Assembly (NCBI RefSeq): GCF_963678635.1
Contig: NC_087066.1
Coordinates: forward strand, 29,827,301-29,891,300
Length of the DNA: 64,000 bases
Direction: 5' to 3'
Origin: Symsagittifera roscoffensis
Lineage: Eukaryota > Xenacoelomorpha > Acoela > Convolutidae
In this document: piece by piece, positions 48,901 to 54,317 of the stretch
Layout of the letters: each line of letters opens with the position of its first letter
Numbering within the stretch: position 1 is the first letter of the stretch
The notes under the pieces: model-generated
Told to the model about the DNA's origin: nothing
Database searches by the model: none
The model's input: the letters and a program-made list of their open reading frames with translations, nothing else
Program-made: the position numbers and the translations under genes

Positions 48901-49161
48901 GTCTGGTGCGTCCAAAAAGTGATAATTTTCTTTGTTCACACTGCCGCTCGTGTCACTATCACTATTAGCTTGAACTCCCCACCCGAGTTCTACAAGTTGC
49001 CGAGCAGCAGTAGTTTCAGTTGACTCAATTTTGTTCACCCTCGGCTCAAGACTGCTGCTTTCTTTGTTTGAGACGTTGGGTTCAGTTTCCATAGAGGAAT
49101 TGTTGCGATCATTCATGACATCACGCAGAGGCGGCTCTTCCATGTTAACAGACTCAGTCAT
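24678..49161 (-). CDS. EZH2 (E(z)): E(z)/EZH2 histone H3K27 methyltransferase, 4 exons over 24.5 kb
   Basis: Catalytic subunit of Polycomb repressive complex 2, nuclear; the SET domain methylates H3 Lys27 with S-adenosylmethionine. The exons are 49161-47074, 26411-25910, 25558-25250 and 24925-24678, phases 0, 1, 1, predicting 1048 aa (human about 750). Domain order: a 360-residue poorly conserved N-terminus, an EED/SUZ12-contact region from about 370 (PYLGDELGAKDKKFLDDLI), the Cys-rich FFCRRCYRYDC near 550, SANT2 near 612 (MWSNHELTLLNLI), a CXC domain with NRFPGCRCKGPC and ARECDPDLCKNC, then SET with GWGLF, GEYRGE, RFINHS, GDHRIG and GEELFYNYRYS. The C-terminus has an unusual acidic tail. The intron before CXC is 20.66 kb and hosts an antisense retrotransposon. 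Identification is firm; the N-terminal limit is less so. Confidence 0.94.
25250..25558 (-). CDS. EZH2 (E(z)): EZH2 exon 3 (SET domain)
   Basis: The acceptor is ctttacag|GTG and the donor CCAG|GTGAGG after 25250 (phase 1). It encodes SSVSGWGLF through IRPG. The SAM/lysine-channel motifs GEY and RFINHS are present; Ile replaces the Ala of human position 687, and the loop after NHS is one residue longer. Confidence 0.94.
25910..26411 (-). CDS. EZH2 (E(z)): EZH2 exon 2 (CXC domain)
   Basis: The acceptor is tttag|ATG at 26412/26411 and the donor is GTCG|GTAAGT after 25910 (phase 1). It contains the Cys-rich CXC repeats (CDKSCNCHPDCPNRFPGC and following). An insertion of roughly 40 charged residues follows CKNC compared with human EZH2. 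Confidence 0.93.
27175..29720. repeat. A-rich dispersed repeat copies (GCCGAAA family)
   Basis: Start-type motifs (gagcttcacaccacttacga near 27183; gcggatcaccacttgcgatt near 28690) and end-type hairpins (29244-29285; cccttgcttatcgcaaggg near 29693-29712) show two or more nested or adjoining copies. No ORF above background. Confidence 0.5.
29742..29813 (-). repeat. tRNA-Met-like (CAT) sequence
   Basis: On the minus strand it has an A box, tggctgagtgg, an anticodon-loop segment, actcataatctcaagg, resembling elongator tRNA-Met(CAT), and a damaged B box, ggtcgcagatcc. The acceptor stem pairs only partly (about 5 of 7), so it is probably a tRNA-derived repeat or pseudogene; a live tRNA cannot be excluded. 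Confidence 0.45.
30344..31796. repeat. Tandem duplication, two units of about 0.72 kb
   Basis: Unit 1 is 30344-31064 and unit 2 is 31065-31796. They are nearly identical, with single-base changes, small A-run indels and a cttaaa insertion in unit 2 near 31145. No coding content. Confidence 0.9.
31830..32760. repeat. Degenerate tandem array, about 160 bp period
   Basis: A ttgacagcacccaactatag-like landmark recurs near 31852, 32012, 32170, 32323, 32502 and 32664, followed each time by a ttaagagtttcaattt-like segment and an atctcgaaa-like segment. Units are strongly diverged. A ggaggcacaattt motif is locally reiterated at about 32440-32485. Confidence 0.65.
33698..34090. mobile_element. hAT-like MITE inside the EZH2 intron, perfect 8 bp TSD
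   Basis: The left end is CAGGCGCGGATCTAGG and the right end AATCTGCTACTG. The identical 8 bp tactcgct flanks it (33690-33697 and 34091-34098). It contains the ggagccaaaggcgccttta core shared with the other copies. Confidence 0.88.
34100..35814. other. Intron DNA left of the retrotransposon, no gene seen
   Basis: AT-rich with short ORFs only. Nothing recognisable. Confidence 0.6.
35815..36538 (+). repeat. 5' LTR (724 bp)
   Basis: Starts tatcatctatc and ends ctatatcaca. It contains overlapping palindromes at 36117-36141 and a tRNA-like segment on the minus strand (about 36345-36412). Compared with the 3' LTR there are five substitutions and no indels. Confidence 0.95.
36117..36141. promoter_or_regulatory. 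Overlapping palindromes in the LTR (CRE/AP-1-like)
   Basis: TGACATCA-ctgca-TGATGTCA overlaps TGCATGA-tg-TCATGCA. Both are perfect and identical in the two LTRs. Such sequences resemble bZIP binding sites; a role as transcriptional element of the LTR is inferred. Confidence 0.45.
36539..36556 (+). other. Probable primer binding site
   Basis: The sequence tggtgactgtcgcgg starts immediately after the LTR end (...caca). TGG pairs with the universal CCA 3' end of tRNAs, the usual arrangement for minus-strand priming. I cannot assign the tRNA. Confidence 0.55.
36557..37176 (+). other. Retrotransposon leader region
   Basis: About 0.6 kb between the primer site and the gag ATG. No ORF of note. Confidence 0.6.
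37177..38346 (+). CDS. gag: gag, capsid part
   Basis: ATG at 37177. The capsid-like sequence runs to about residue 305 (FSEFEQLFQGYIEVATIP, then helical and charged segments, then a Gln/Asn-rich and Arg/Gly-rich end with GNRGGRRRNN). The nucleocapsid continues in the minus 1 frame from about 38095, at an A7 run, so codons after that point in this frame are out of frame. Gag would form the particle shell and package the RNA. Confidence 0.85.
   Translation: MAHAQVSVEPYGGTEKEDFSEFEQLFQGYIEVATIPNAQQANFLQLHLRDNALRFYQTLGPATRANVPASLIALRDHFCNPQLQEVHVLKLEQLRFNPKTDTPENFLVNLTKKAQRAYPTPDLPAVAPIDGTLNGAALDADTARFHRETAQRQERIDAVNDNRNEQLKRLFIKGMPGWLRSKLMEQPSATTVQELCNLTKKQITIREICRKDDYPEDGFNEINDKVSENLISAITKLSTNQEKMEKQLNEMRSQITEQSNKQSNPLPEQNRNNNSQSDQYSGQQPNTNTWYGQQRGNRGGRRRNNWQKNLISTILSQTFTICHQLHNSHIRNCTLKISSTQTSTKINSQWFKCIHQHNSNSPRIIRRNNLSRIKCHKLKRKIQTDLSYQ
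38091..38474 (+). CDS. gag: gag, nucleocapsid part with interrupted zinc knuckle
   Basis: A Gln/Asn/Pro-rich segment leads to a CCHC zinc knuckle of CX2CX4HX4C spacing. A TAA stop at 38382-38384 occupies the second of the four positions between the second Cys and the His; the His and last Cys follow in the same frame. The frame then runs to the TAA at 38472-38474, directly after a slippery heptamer. The stop could be a disabling mutation or a read-through site; a mutation is simpler. Confidence 0.8.
38405..39124 (+). CDS. pro: Retropepsin-like protease
   Basis: The frame is entered by the slip at 38465-38471; the in-frame ATG at 38405 is probably not used. The active-site ALVDTGACANVIS is present, with the later SIILGNPFYKKH (ILG motif). 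The frame ends at 39122-39124; RT continues in the minus 1 frame, with the change at an A-run near 39105-39110, most simply a single-base indel. Confidence 0.88.
   Translation: MLVATETTRTRTKLPVSKRAKKLIKPLSQPPKSSKSPKSSSNELFQPDEIFSLYAIIPAEGTVLTYTKIRFSSGLQRRALVDTGACANVISKQTFEDLKEEKSLFRPLEVNEPKLKRVRMAGGQQVSIETEVTLEFRLADMTFIESFLVLHAANSIILGNPFYKKHHIHVCPKYNLLHFKDMTLQINEIKPPNEPRRVNRVKKFPLILTKHQTIAPHQTILVECQLENTCQDMEKLPES
38465..38474 (+). promoter_or_regulatory. Candidate -1 ribosomal frameshift site between gag and pro
   Basis: AAAAAAC reads as A AAA AAC in the gag (nucleocapsid) frame and is followed at once by TAA TAA. A -1 slip leads exactly into the protease frame. This is a canonical X XXY YYZ heptamer. 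Downstream pairing was not evaluated. Confidence 0.7.
39073..40884 (+). CDS. pol: Reverse transcriptase and RNase H N-part
   Basis: RT has SKYSSPLFAHKKPSGKLRM, FTKLDCSQAYHCVQM with the first catalytic Asp, and QFMDDIGS (YMDD-type box with Phe) near 40220. RNase H follows with IFCDASYHGTGFVLM and KEFLALYFALDHF. The frame ends at 40882-40884, just before the LTDNRS part of RNase H, which is in another frame. Confidence 0.93.
   Translation: MPAREHMSRHGKTTGIVIPAQEFEENCEIAFTSSISEVLKNNLLYITAFNITDHHITLPFKTEIGKFSILTLTEAENLFPIEPEMIAFAKMNHPDDIEMGINELIQQSCDNQQPQMKHEPEYEKFWFPTPETCQNPELLPQIQRDIYDQILHFQGLEKLEPKTKYQDRLTFIKNFKWENSVLTEDQRSKVEDLLVDFSDIFAKHRFDVGYNSDLKIKLKPEHTRPLYTQGPPTPIHLRHELTVELALMHYYGLITTLSHSKYSSPLFAHKKPSGKLRMLIDLRRINHLLKNDYINSNFPISNMTDASNHFAGKSLFTKLDCSQAYHCVQMADDLSVQLLAFNFGSRTYAYKCLAQGLSKSVTGFSSFIRHYLDPCLAADLCTQFMDDIGSAVYNFDEMIPTLSKIFECVRKSGLKLSPNKCEIGTQRLKFLGNIITPAGVSPEQEKISTFLKKIKMPQTVKQVKRLIGFVQFFRNYMPSLGEKLIPFYRLLRKDVAFQTDEEHHESLEVLKHDLIQATDITLRLPKPGLQYVIFCDASYHGTGFVLMVEDYVKTDNKGEMKTYAPVSFGSRLFNTAQLKFSIYYKEFLALYFALDHFSHFNTD
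40847..43513 (+). CDS. pol: RNase H C-part and integrase with long Pro/Ala-rich tail
   Basis: Opens in the third frame with ILTDNRSLTQFF (RNase H). The integrase has an HHCC zinc site (H-x6-H ... CLTC), then the DDE core: Asp in MQIDIVGP, Asp in ILADLGKTF and Glu in GLVERSH, with exactly 35 residues between the last two. The C-terminus is extended by more than 250 residues, including a Pro/Ala repeat (about 42850-43010) and a Lys/Arg-rich end. Stop at 43511-43513. Confidence 0.93.
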   Translation: MLSIISLISILTDNRSLTQFFQAKTIPPSVWNFLDRVMAFDIIIAHIPGKANYAADFLSRMQTDPAASLSLKLTDKIPVREIQIDTTAKVPDASLNLIQSMEDFFPEKKTIDDNLRTQLIKLGLYENVLRERSTQENNNIIQPQNFVRLSGPLIAAVGYPDPADIFHDLNLSHEVLNPKNEQEKDPDIEDVKNWIRNEQVPNLTYENSRKKKYAKQFNRLVLENDVLYRNFFDDTGKVKYKQYCLPKHRWKEAVYRLHNSPTGGHLGMTRTSEEFRKRFYLPGFTEFLTNTIKNCLTCLQLKQATAKHQIPPLQPISSLQCFPGDMMQIDIVGPMKSPVYKFVLTGIDVFSKYLFAASLTNASADTVARELTKMFFVHSYIPKKILADLGKTFTSELMHELTTLLEIQLNHATIKHPQTIGLVERSHVPLKRILKLNTNEQLSDWHKYVPLATFIHNTSYSSSIGCCPSSIFHGRETTKPLDLRFSTKAIETVTAESDFVTAMQDAMLEKFKETKKNLISACHKYRGYYDQKALAQPLKQHSFCLLLNPLLTTQSDFGSISMQVWIPLYRVEKVLTNSNYIIRKMGTNFTQCVHRIRLRPVIPQHQPEDLETIDPSKFETDPSLGKYRSEPGLFDDSLPKLLDDIQPATGGQSNLPDAPARIRLSVPLGGPAAAPIAPAAVPIPAAAPIVAPLPLVPLPIAAPPPPALPPDPDPEPLAPPKFEYNDEINNDEPMNETAVTMPTTVNLENDGQNMAQETSRTKRKAAVEARDKIFCQTRFSNDVRYHPIPPRELQPRKFSLRTVDGHEVAPITFSPRSTQNENRSKMKKKVEEANESFPQRETKRNILKDTVKRAKQLTKSKDGAGSSKDSVNSIYHEPNIFVGPGNVL
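43540..43890 (+). CDS. Macro domain (TARG1/OARD1-like ADP-ribosyl hydrolase) ORF of the retrotransposon
   Basis: The 116 aa ORF starts MNKGVARQISSAYP; in frame upstream it is preceded by AHCVSSDFH, the usual start of this macro-domain subfamily. Further matches are the NLVTK strand, FFEKPTNYNL, ALPKIGCGLDKL and an EKTNIKNFIYI end, in the order of human OARD1. The catalytic Lys (VTK) and Asp (GCGLD) of TARG1 are both present, so ADP-ribosyl-glutamate hydrolysis or ADP-ribose binding is plausible. It begins 27 nt after the pol stop, in a different frame; the domain's first strand is not in this ORF (in-frame TGA at about 43472) and may be in the pol frame, so the N-terminus could be broken. It occupies the env position. 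Confidence 0.85.
   Translation: MNKGVARQISSAYPCMRPTLKSIEPPIVGSSVAVSLPWENKSIFNLVTKSQFFEKPTNYNLSRSLNCMKKPLLQKGIQEMALPKIGCGLDKLKESRVFSLISDIFEKTNIKNFIYI
43891..45239 (+). other. Post-macro region before the 3' LTR
   Basis: Contains short coding-like stretches in different frames: a Glu/Lys/Asp-rich one at about 43945-44120, a 40-codon ORF from ATG 44407 (MELFAKNPNLK start) to about 44528, and 44684-45058. None matches a family I recognise. They may be remnants of a longer accessory reading frame or 3' UTR. Confidence 0.45.
45240..45963 (+). repeat. 3' LTR (724 bp)
   Basis: Same length as the 5' LTR with five substitutions, including g for a in the ctcgattatt segment and c for a in ataacttatg. 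Its right edge (ctatatcaca) is followed by gcttgcaatg. Confidence 0.95.
45964..47073. other. Intron DNA right of the retrotransposon, no gene seen
   Basis: About 1.1 kb to the EZH2 exon 1 donor. A tRNA B-box-like string (gttggatcgaatcc) is near 46150. No coding region recognised. Confidence 0.6.
47074..49161 (-). CDS. EZH2 (E(z)): EZH2 exon 1 (N-terminus, SANT regions)
   Basis: One 2088 nt exon (696 codons). ATG at 49161-49159, 15 nt after an acceptor-like ccttatttcag, so an upstream untranslated exon or a trans-spliced leader is likely. The donor is CAG|GTTAGC after 47074 (phase 0). The first 360 residues are acidic, Ser-rich and Ala/Lys-rich (AAKRAAAKAEP) with little similarity to known EZH2. 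The linker between the Cys-rich block and SANT2 is much shorter than in vertebrate EZH2. Confidence 0.9.
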
Positions 49162-50125
49162 AAAATTTTACTGAACCTGAAATAAGGTTAATTCTAAAAT
49201 AAAGTATTTAATATATCTTTCTTAATATTTAGATTGTGTATCTTCAGTCGCTATAAGTCCAGTAATGTGGATGCACTAAAACCCAAACAGTTTAAGACTA
49301 ATCAACCGAGGGGTGAAGCAAAAAGCATCAGTCAATTTCTGGCTCTCTAAAATCTTCTGCAACAAAAGCAGATGAGGAACAGAGCCGATAAATATTTCCC
49401 TCAAATATAGCCAACAGACGGTTGAATAAGATCAATGAACGCAAAGAAACTGAAAAAAAAACACTTGACTTTGTTGAAAAAATCTAAATTTTCGAATTTC
49501 AAAAAAAAAATAGATTTAAGATATTTCTAGAACCAAATATGATTGGCGCTTTTTTGATAAGATTAACCCAACTTGAGAAAACTGGATCAATAGGTGAAAC
49601 TTTTATTTTGCTGGAAAATCTGATAATTAATTTCCATTTTCGAAATTAAAAGTCGGTCACGTTTTTCGGGACCTTTACAATTTCGCTGTTCGATAGTGGA
49701 GTTTGCCTTCCTTTTAACACATAAATGAAGTGAACTTAAAAAGAAATCAAAAGTCAAACTGCTAACAATCAAAATTGAGCGTGAACAATTTTTTAGACTT
49801 TTTCTGAAAAACCAAAAAAAATCACCAAGACCTATATAAGAAAACTCACCACATTCATTACTCTTAATTACACTCCATTAAACAAACTCATGCGTTATAA
49901 TTTCACATCATTTCAATTCAAAAAAAAACCTGCCGTAAAAAACTGGGCGCATGAGAACCCCGATGAGTTATTTTTTACATTCAAATGGTACTCATTCAAG
50001 AAAGGTTCTTAAGTCAGGGTACTTAATTAACGTCTTTTTTTCCAAATTTGTGCTCAATAAATACATCAATTTAAACTACAGATTTGATCAATAAACTAAT
50101 AAGTTTATTTTAAAATGAACCCTTT
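49162..50125 (-). other. FERRY3-EZH2 spacer
   Basis: About 0.96 kb between the FERRY3 stop and the EZH2 ATG. A minus-strand AATAAA lies directly after the FERRY3 stop (about 50107-50114). An acceptor-like ccttatttcag ends at 49177. No other gene seen. Confidence 0.65.
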
Positions 50126-50482
50126 TCAGCTACCATTACTGGTAACCTTAGTCACCACAGGATTCGATATCGGAAAGGTCTCCTGTAATGTCCTCCTTAA
50201 TTGGTAAAACAAATCTGGCGAAGACTTCCTTGGTAACAAGAACTGAATAGTGCGTGATTTTGTAGTTGTCCACGTGGTTGCTTCTATCATATATCCCTTC
50301 ACGCATTTAAATACTAGTTCAGCTCTTTTCACGCATTGGTCCAGAGTTTTATCGTCTTTTATTGTGTCTGTGAGTAAAAGTGGGATGTAGATGTTGATAA
50401 TGTCGAAATCGATGGCCATTTTGAATATGTTTCTGATACCGTTAAAAGTCGGGTGTTGCGAGTTCATATCAAATGCATCCAC
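50126..50482 (-). CDS. FERRY3 (C12orf4): FERRY3 exon 5 (C-terminus)
   Basis: The acceptor is tattacag|GTG at 50483/50482. It encodes the conserved end of the family (ELVFKCVKGYMIEATTW, RTIQFLLPRK, FYQL) to the stop at 50128-50126. Confidence 0.93.
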   Translation of the reverse strand: MDAFDMNSQHPTFNGIRNIFKMAIDFDIINIYIPLLLTDTIKDDKTLDQCVKRAELVFKCVKGYMIEATTWTTTKSRTIQFLLPRKSSPDLFYQLRRTLQETFPISNPVVTKVTSNGS

Positions 50483-53400
50483 CTGTAATAATTTGATATA
50501 TACGTTTCAAAATCTCAATTTAGATGAAGTTAGCCAGATGTTTATAACTAATAACTTAACTTCAACAATATCTCAAGTAGCAAAGTTGCACCTAGACTTA
50601 ACGAAAAACTTGAAAACATATCACTTATCTTTGAGTAAAACAATCCTTATCAAATAATGGCCACCACAAAATTAGTTACTATACAGTAGGAAAATGGTGT
50701 ATGAAAAGAGCCAAATAATGACCTTGGCGTCTCCTGCTAGATGGAAAATGGCATGTACTGCTGACAAGTTGGAATGTCTGGTGATGAACACATCTCCGGG
50801 TAAAAGTGCCTTGAACTTCCTCTGGTTCTGTGGAGACATCTGGCTCAAAGTGGAGTGAAGTGGACTGGGGGTGGGATTCAGTGCCGACTGGCTATTGGTT
50901 CCAGTTGCACCGAGTTGCGAGGAGGCCAGAGACACTGAAAATAAATTCCAATCACCTCTTAAAAAAATTTTTTTTTGTCGGATTGGTTTTTAGATTCTGA
51001 ACGAACGTTGTTTTGACACATCCAGGAAAATTCTCTGGTAAAAAATCAAAGAAATCGAGCTTCTCCGAACCTATCATTAAATTCCTATCAACCATTAAAT
51101 CTTTTAGTAAAATTTTGAAAAGCAAAACACTTCGTCTTTTGTTGAAATTGGGGAAAATCAATGACTCGCCTTGATCTGAAGTAGATTCTCCACTGTTTGT
51201 AGACCCTACGGGAATAATCAACTCATTTGATCCCGACGCACTATTCTCACTCGAGTTCAAGTTCATCAAACTTGGAAATCTCTTGTAATTCAGCCCAATT
51301 ATATCATCCTGTATAGCTTGCAGCTGCTGGTCCAGATCCGGAAAATGAAACTCGCAATTCTTGGAACAAATTTCTGCCAGTGACGTCATAAAATCAGAGG
51401 AGTATCGAACTCTGTTTCCAACCACCATCACCAGAGCCGAAAGGTTATTTGAGTACATAGTCAAAGCTGTCTGCATTCGTTTCGGATCCCTAGAGAAAGT
51501 ACCTTCAATTTCATCGACTGTTGAAGTACACAGATCAATTGGATCCATTACGAGTAGCCTTATGTTGTGCATCGTTTTCATCTGAGTTCCGAGATATATC
51601 GTGAAACTTTCTTCCAAATCTGGTTCCAAACAGTTTACTGACAATTTAGTTGAAGTATCTGAATATGTGATTTTGGTTTCATTAGAATGAAGGTCTTCGG
51701 AGACAGTGTTGAGCCATTCTCTGAACTCGTTCTTCTGTGTGTCTCGAAGCAGACTGAGCTCACTTTCCCATGTGGACTCCATGAATTCGAGGTCTTCAAA
51801 GTGGGTGGCGTAGAGGCGATTAATCTGGTCATCTGACAGAGGTGTTCCTAGGCATCGAACACCATAGATAAATATATTCTATCACAAAAATAAGACAAGA
51901 AAAAACGTACAAACCTCCAAAAATGATAGGCACACTTCAACATGTACAAATAAATTTCAATTAGTACATTTTAATATATTTCAAATTAATCACTGGCAAG
52001 AGATCTCGTAGCAAACGAAGCTTTTTGTTCAAAATAGCTAAAGGAAGTTCAGTGTGCCTCAAATTTTATGTAATTCAGTGATTAATTTGAGGCACACTGA
52101 ACTTCCTTTAGCTATTTTGAACAAAAAGCTTCGTTTGCTACGAGATCTCTTGCCAGTGTCATGTCAAGAGATCTTACATTTTTCTGATACATTTCGCAGC
52201 TCTCGTAAGGAACAAAGCCTTTGGAACCGTTATTTATTATCTAAACTGTAGATTTCGTGATGAACACTTCCCGCCCTTCGCTTCCGTATTTATGTGACGT
52301 CATTCGGATTGCTTACCATTTTGCTCGGCAGTGACTTTGATGTTCTCTAGCTTGTCCATGCACTGTTCCGTCTTCTCCTTCACCTCCCTCTCCTTCCTCT
52401 CTCTGGCCTCCCTCAGTGCCACACTGTAGCTGTGCTCCACTCCCAGAATAGTGTGGATGGCTGGACTGTGTAGAATGTCTTTGTACAGTTCCGCAAACAC
52501 CTGCTGGTCCGAGAGTGGTTCCGTCTGCAAACAAGATACAATGAATCATCACCAAACTTATAGGTATCAGGTTAAGCTTTTATAGAACTCTCTTAAGGAA
52601 ACTGAGACTTGAAAATAGACGTGGGTTTCTTTCTCAATGCACTTTTTGGTACGACCATTGAAAATGGGGAGGACCTTTGTATTCGGGTGACTTTTAGTTT
52701 TTTTCCACGCAAGATCAGGTACCATAAAAAATTAATTGGATAGAGTCGAGTGATACATCATGTTTTGAAGTCCTTTCAGCCGTAATTCGAACGAAATTGA
52801 AAAATTGTCCCAGTGTCGAGAAATACCTGTTTTAAACTTTTGAGGTTATGGCTAATTTTTAGCAATAAAAGGGATCGAGTAACGTTCGTTATATGAAAAT
52901 TTCAGGCAACTTGATTATACTAAATCAAAAACTATTTTTCGCGGCTTCATTTGGCGTTTCCTAAGCAAAAAAGTTTCCAAAAAATATTTTAAAACTATTG
53001 TGCAAAAATATCGGCTTTTAAATTTTTTTGTTTGTTATTCAATTTTTCAGGACAACTCGTCAATTATGCCTAATTCACTAATTTTATGTGCGTTTGTATA
53101 GTTTTCTCATCACACCGCGGACGAAAACGTCAATAAATTGAAACAAGACTGCTCGTATCAGGGCGAAGCCCTGAATGTTCCGACTACCTTTTAGGGTTTA
53201 TGGAGCAGTAACAACATTAAAAAAAAATTAAATCAAAAAAATAAAATGAAAACTTTATGAATACCAACCCCCCACACGCCATATAAAGTACCAAAGGATG
53301 AAGTATATCGCGCGTTAATTGTCCCAAATTGGCCAAAATGGCAATCTTGAAACCCCCATAACTTTACAAAAAATGATCAGAGGTGAAAAATCTTTTCAAA

Positions 53401-53805
53401 TTTAAGCTCAAGACAACAATAGCTTTTGAATGATGTTAAAAAAATTCCGTCAAAAATGGCTAGTTAATAAGTCGAAATTTGTCTGAAGAAAAAAACCCAC
53501 TGAGCACAAATATTTGTTACTTCTCGTTACAAAATCGGAACAAAAATGAAGAAAATTTTTTTGTAGTTTTTTTATGAATGTGAGTGGAATATTCTGTGCT
53601 ACTAGTACAGCAACCGGCTACCCTTGTTTTTAAATAGCAATAACGGAACATAAAATGGCTGCATTGAATGTGAGCACCCTACCCAACGCCCTGACGTGTT
53701 TGCCCTTGCATTATCAATTACCTTGGAGTACTTTTCGTGTGTGGAGGTGTATGCATTGGCCCACATGTCAGACAACTTGTCCACTTCCTCCGGAGTCAGA
53801 GGCAT
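50126..53805 (-). CDS. FERRY3 (C12orf4): C12orf4/FERRY3 homologue (FERRY complex subunit 3)
   Basis: In mammals this protein belongs to the FERRY Rab5-effector complex, which couples mRNAs to early endosomes. The exons are 53805-53722, 52524-52317, 51847-51071 (3' edge tentative), 50934-50723 and 50482-50126; about 545 aa. Landmarks shared with the human protein: DMWANAYTSTHEKYSK, ELYKDILHSPAIHTILGVEH, LEESFTIYLGTQMKTMHN, DVFITRHSNLSAVHAIFHL, GIRNIFKMAI and KRAELVFKCVKGYMIE. The charged helix after exon 2 start (REARERKEREVKEKTEQ) is probably coiled coil. About 100 N-terminal residues of the human protein have no counterpart found here. COA5 lies only about 0.3 kb upstream on the same strand. 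Confidence 0.9.
50723..50934 (-). CDS. FERRY3 (C12orf4): FERRY3 exon 4
   Basis: The acceptor is tattttcag|TG at 50935/50934 and the donor AAG|GTCATT after 50723 (phase 0). It contains a Ser/Pro/Gln-rich lead and then DVFITRHSNLSAVHA. Confidence 0.9.
51071..51847 (-). CDS. FERRY3 (C12orf4): FERRY3 exon 3 (central region)
   Basis: The acceptor is gatgcctag|GA at 51848/51847. It starts TPLSDDQINRLYATHFE and contains the LEESFTIYLG block. The 3' edge is the best phase-1 donor, ATAG|GTTCGG after 51071, but other GT sites fit and the open frame continues to 50952. Confidence 0.8.
51848..52316 (-). other. FERRY3 intron containing a perfect hairpin
   Basis: A 469 bp GT-AG intron. Its centre, 51991-52158, is a perfect inverted repeat, described separately. 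Confidence 0.85.
51991..52158. repeat. Perfect 74 bp inverted repeat (hairpin), 20 nt loop
   Basis: The arms 51991-52064 and 52085-52158 are exact reverse complements over all 74 positions. The arm starts cactggcaagagatctcgta. An intronic transcript would form a long perfect dsRNA stem. Confidence 0.93.
52317..52524 (-). CDS. FERRY3 (C12orf4): FERRY3 exon 2
   Basis: The acceptor is tgtttgcag|ACG and the donor AATG|GTAAGC after 52317 (phase 1). It encodes TEPLSDQQVFAELYKDIL and the Lys/Glu/Arg-rich helix. Confidence 0.92.
52525..53721 (-). other. FERRY3 intron with half foldback element
   Basis: About 1.2 kb. From 53143 to about 53550 it carries one arm of the foldback element of 16789-17870 (starts acaagactgctcgtatcagg, includes TCAGGGC-gaa-GCCCTGA), without the second arm. 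Confidence 0.8.
53722..53805 (-). CDS. FERRY3 (C12orf4): FERRY3 first recognised coding exon
   Basis: The acceptor-like atttttcag ends at 53831 and the ATG is at 53805-53803, 25 nt later; the frame also stays open back to the acceptor. The donor is AAG|GTAATT after 53722 (phase 0). Whether this ATG is the start, or whether earlier exons exist, is open. Confidence 0.7.
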
Positions 53806-53830
53806 TGCCGATTCAACCAAACAAAACAAT

Positions 53831-54143
53831 CTGAAAAATACATGTTTCATATACAATGCACCAGAGCTGAAGCAACAGAAATATGTATCATGTTCCCACC
53901 CAACATATCCACAATGAGAGCAAAAGTTTTGTCTCGCATGAAGTTAGATTAGGAACCCATTCAAATACTATATAAAATTCAATTCGATCTACTTGATAAA
54001 AAATAAGAGTCTCCGCTTCATTACTATTTGCAATTTAGGTCAAATGACTTGGACTACTTGGGCACTATCTGTCAATGTGTTCGTCCTTTCGGCCTTGAAT
54101 CCTGAATCGAGGGTCAAACTGAAACCAATTTACTAGTAAACGT
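53831..54143 (-). other. COA5-FERRY3 spacer (313 bp)
   Basis: Between the COA5 stop and the FERRY3 acceptor. No AATAAA was recognised on the minus strand here. Compatible with a polycistronic arrangement or with a long FERRY3 intron. Confidence 0.5.
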
Positions 54144-54317
54144 CTACAGCCAACATAGATAAGAAAAAATAAACTCCCTAAATGTCAAAAATTTAGTCGT
54201 GTTCTGTAGTGGACTGACCACTGATCTCTTGCATATGTAGAGCTGTGTGGCAAGATGTCTGCACTGGTCTGGCACTCCCTCCTGCGCAGTTAGACACTCT
54301 CGCATAGACTTCTTGTC
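54144..54317 (-). CDS. COA5: COA5 exon 2
   Basis: The acceptor is cttgtgtttag|GAC at 54318/54317. It reads DKKSMRECLTAQEGVPDQC and CKRSVV, stop TAG at 54146-54144. A longer ORF in another frame across the same bases is a shadow. Confidence 0.82.
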   Translation of the reverse strand, partial: DKKSMRECLTAQEGVPDQCRHLATQLYICKRSVVSPLQNTTKFLTFREFIFSYLCWL

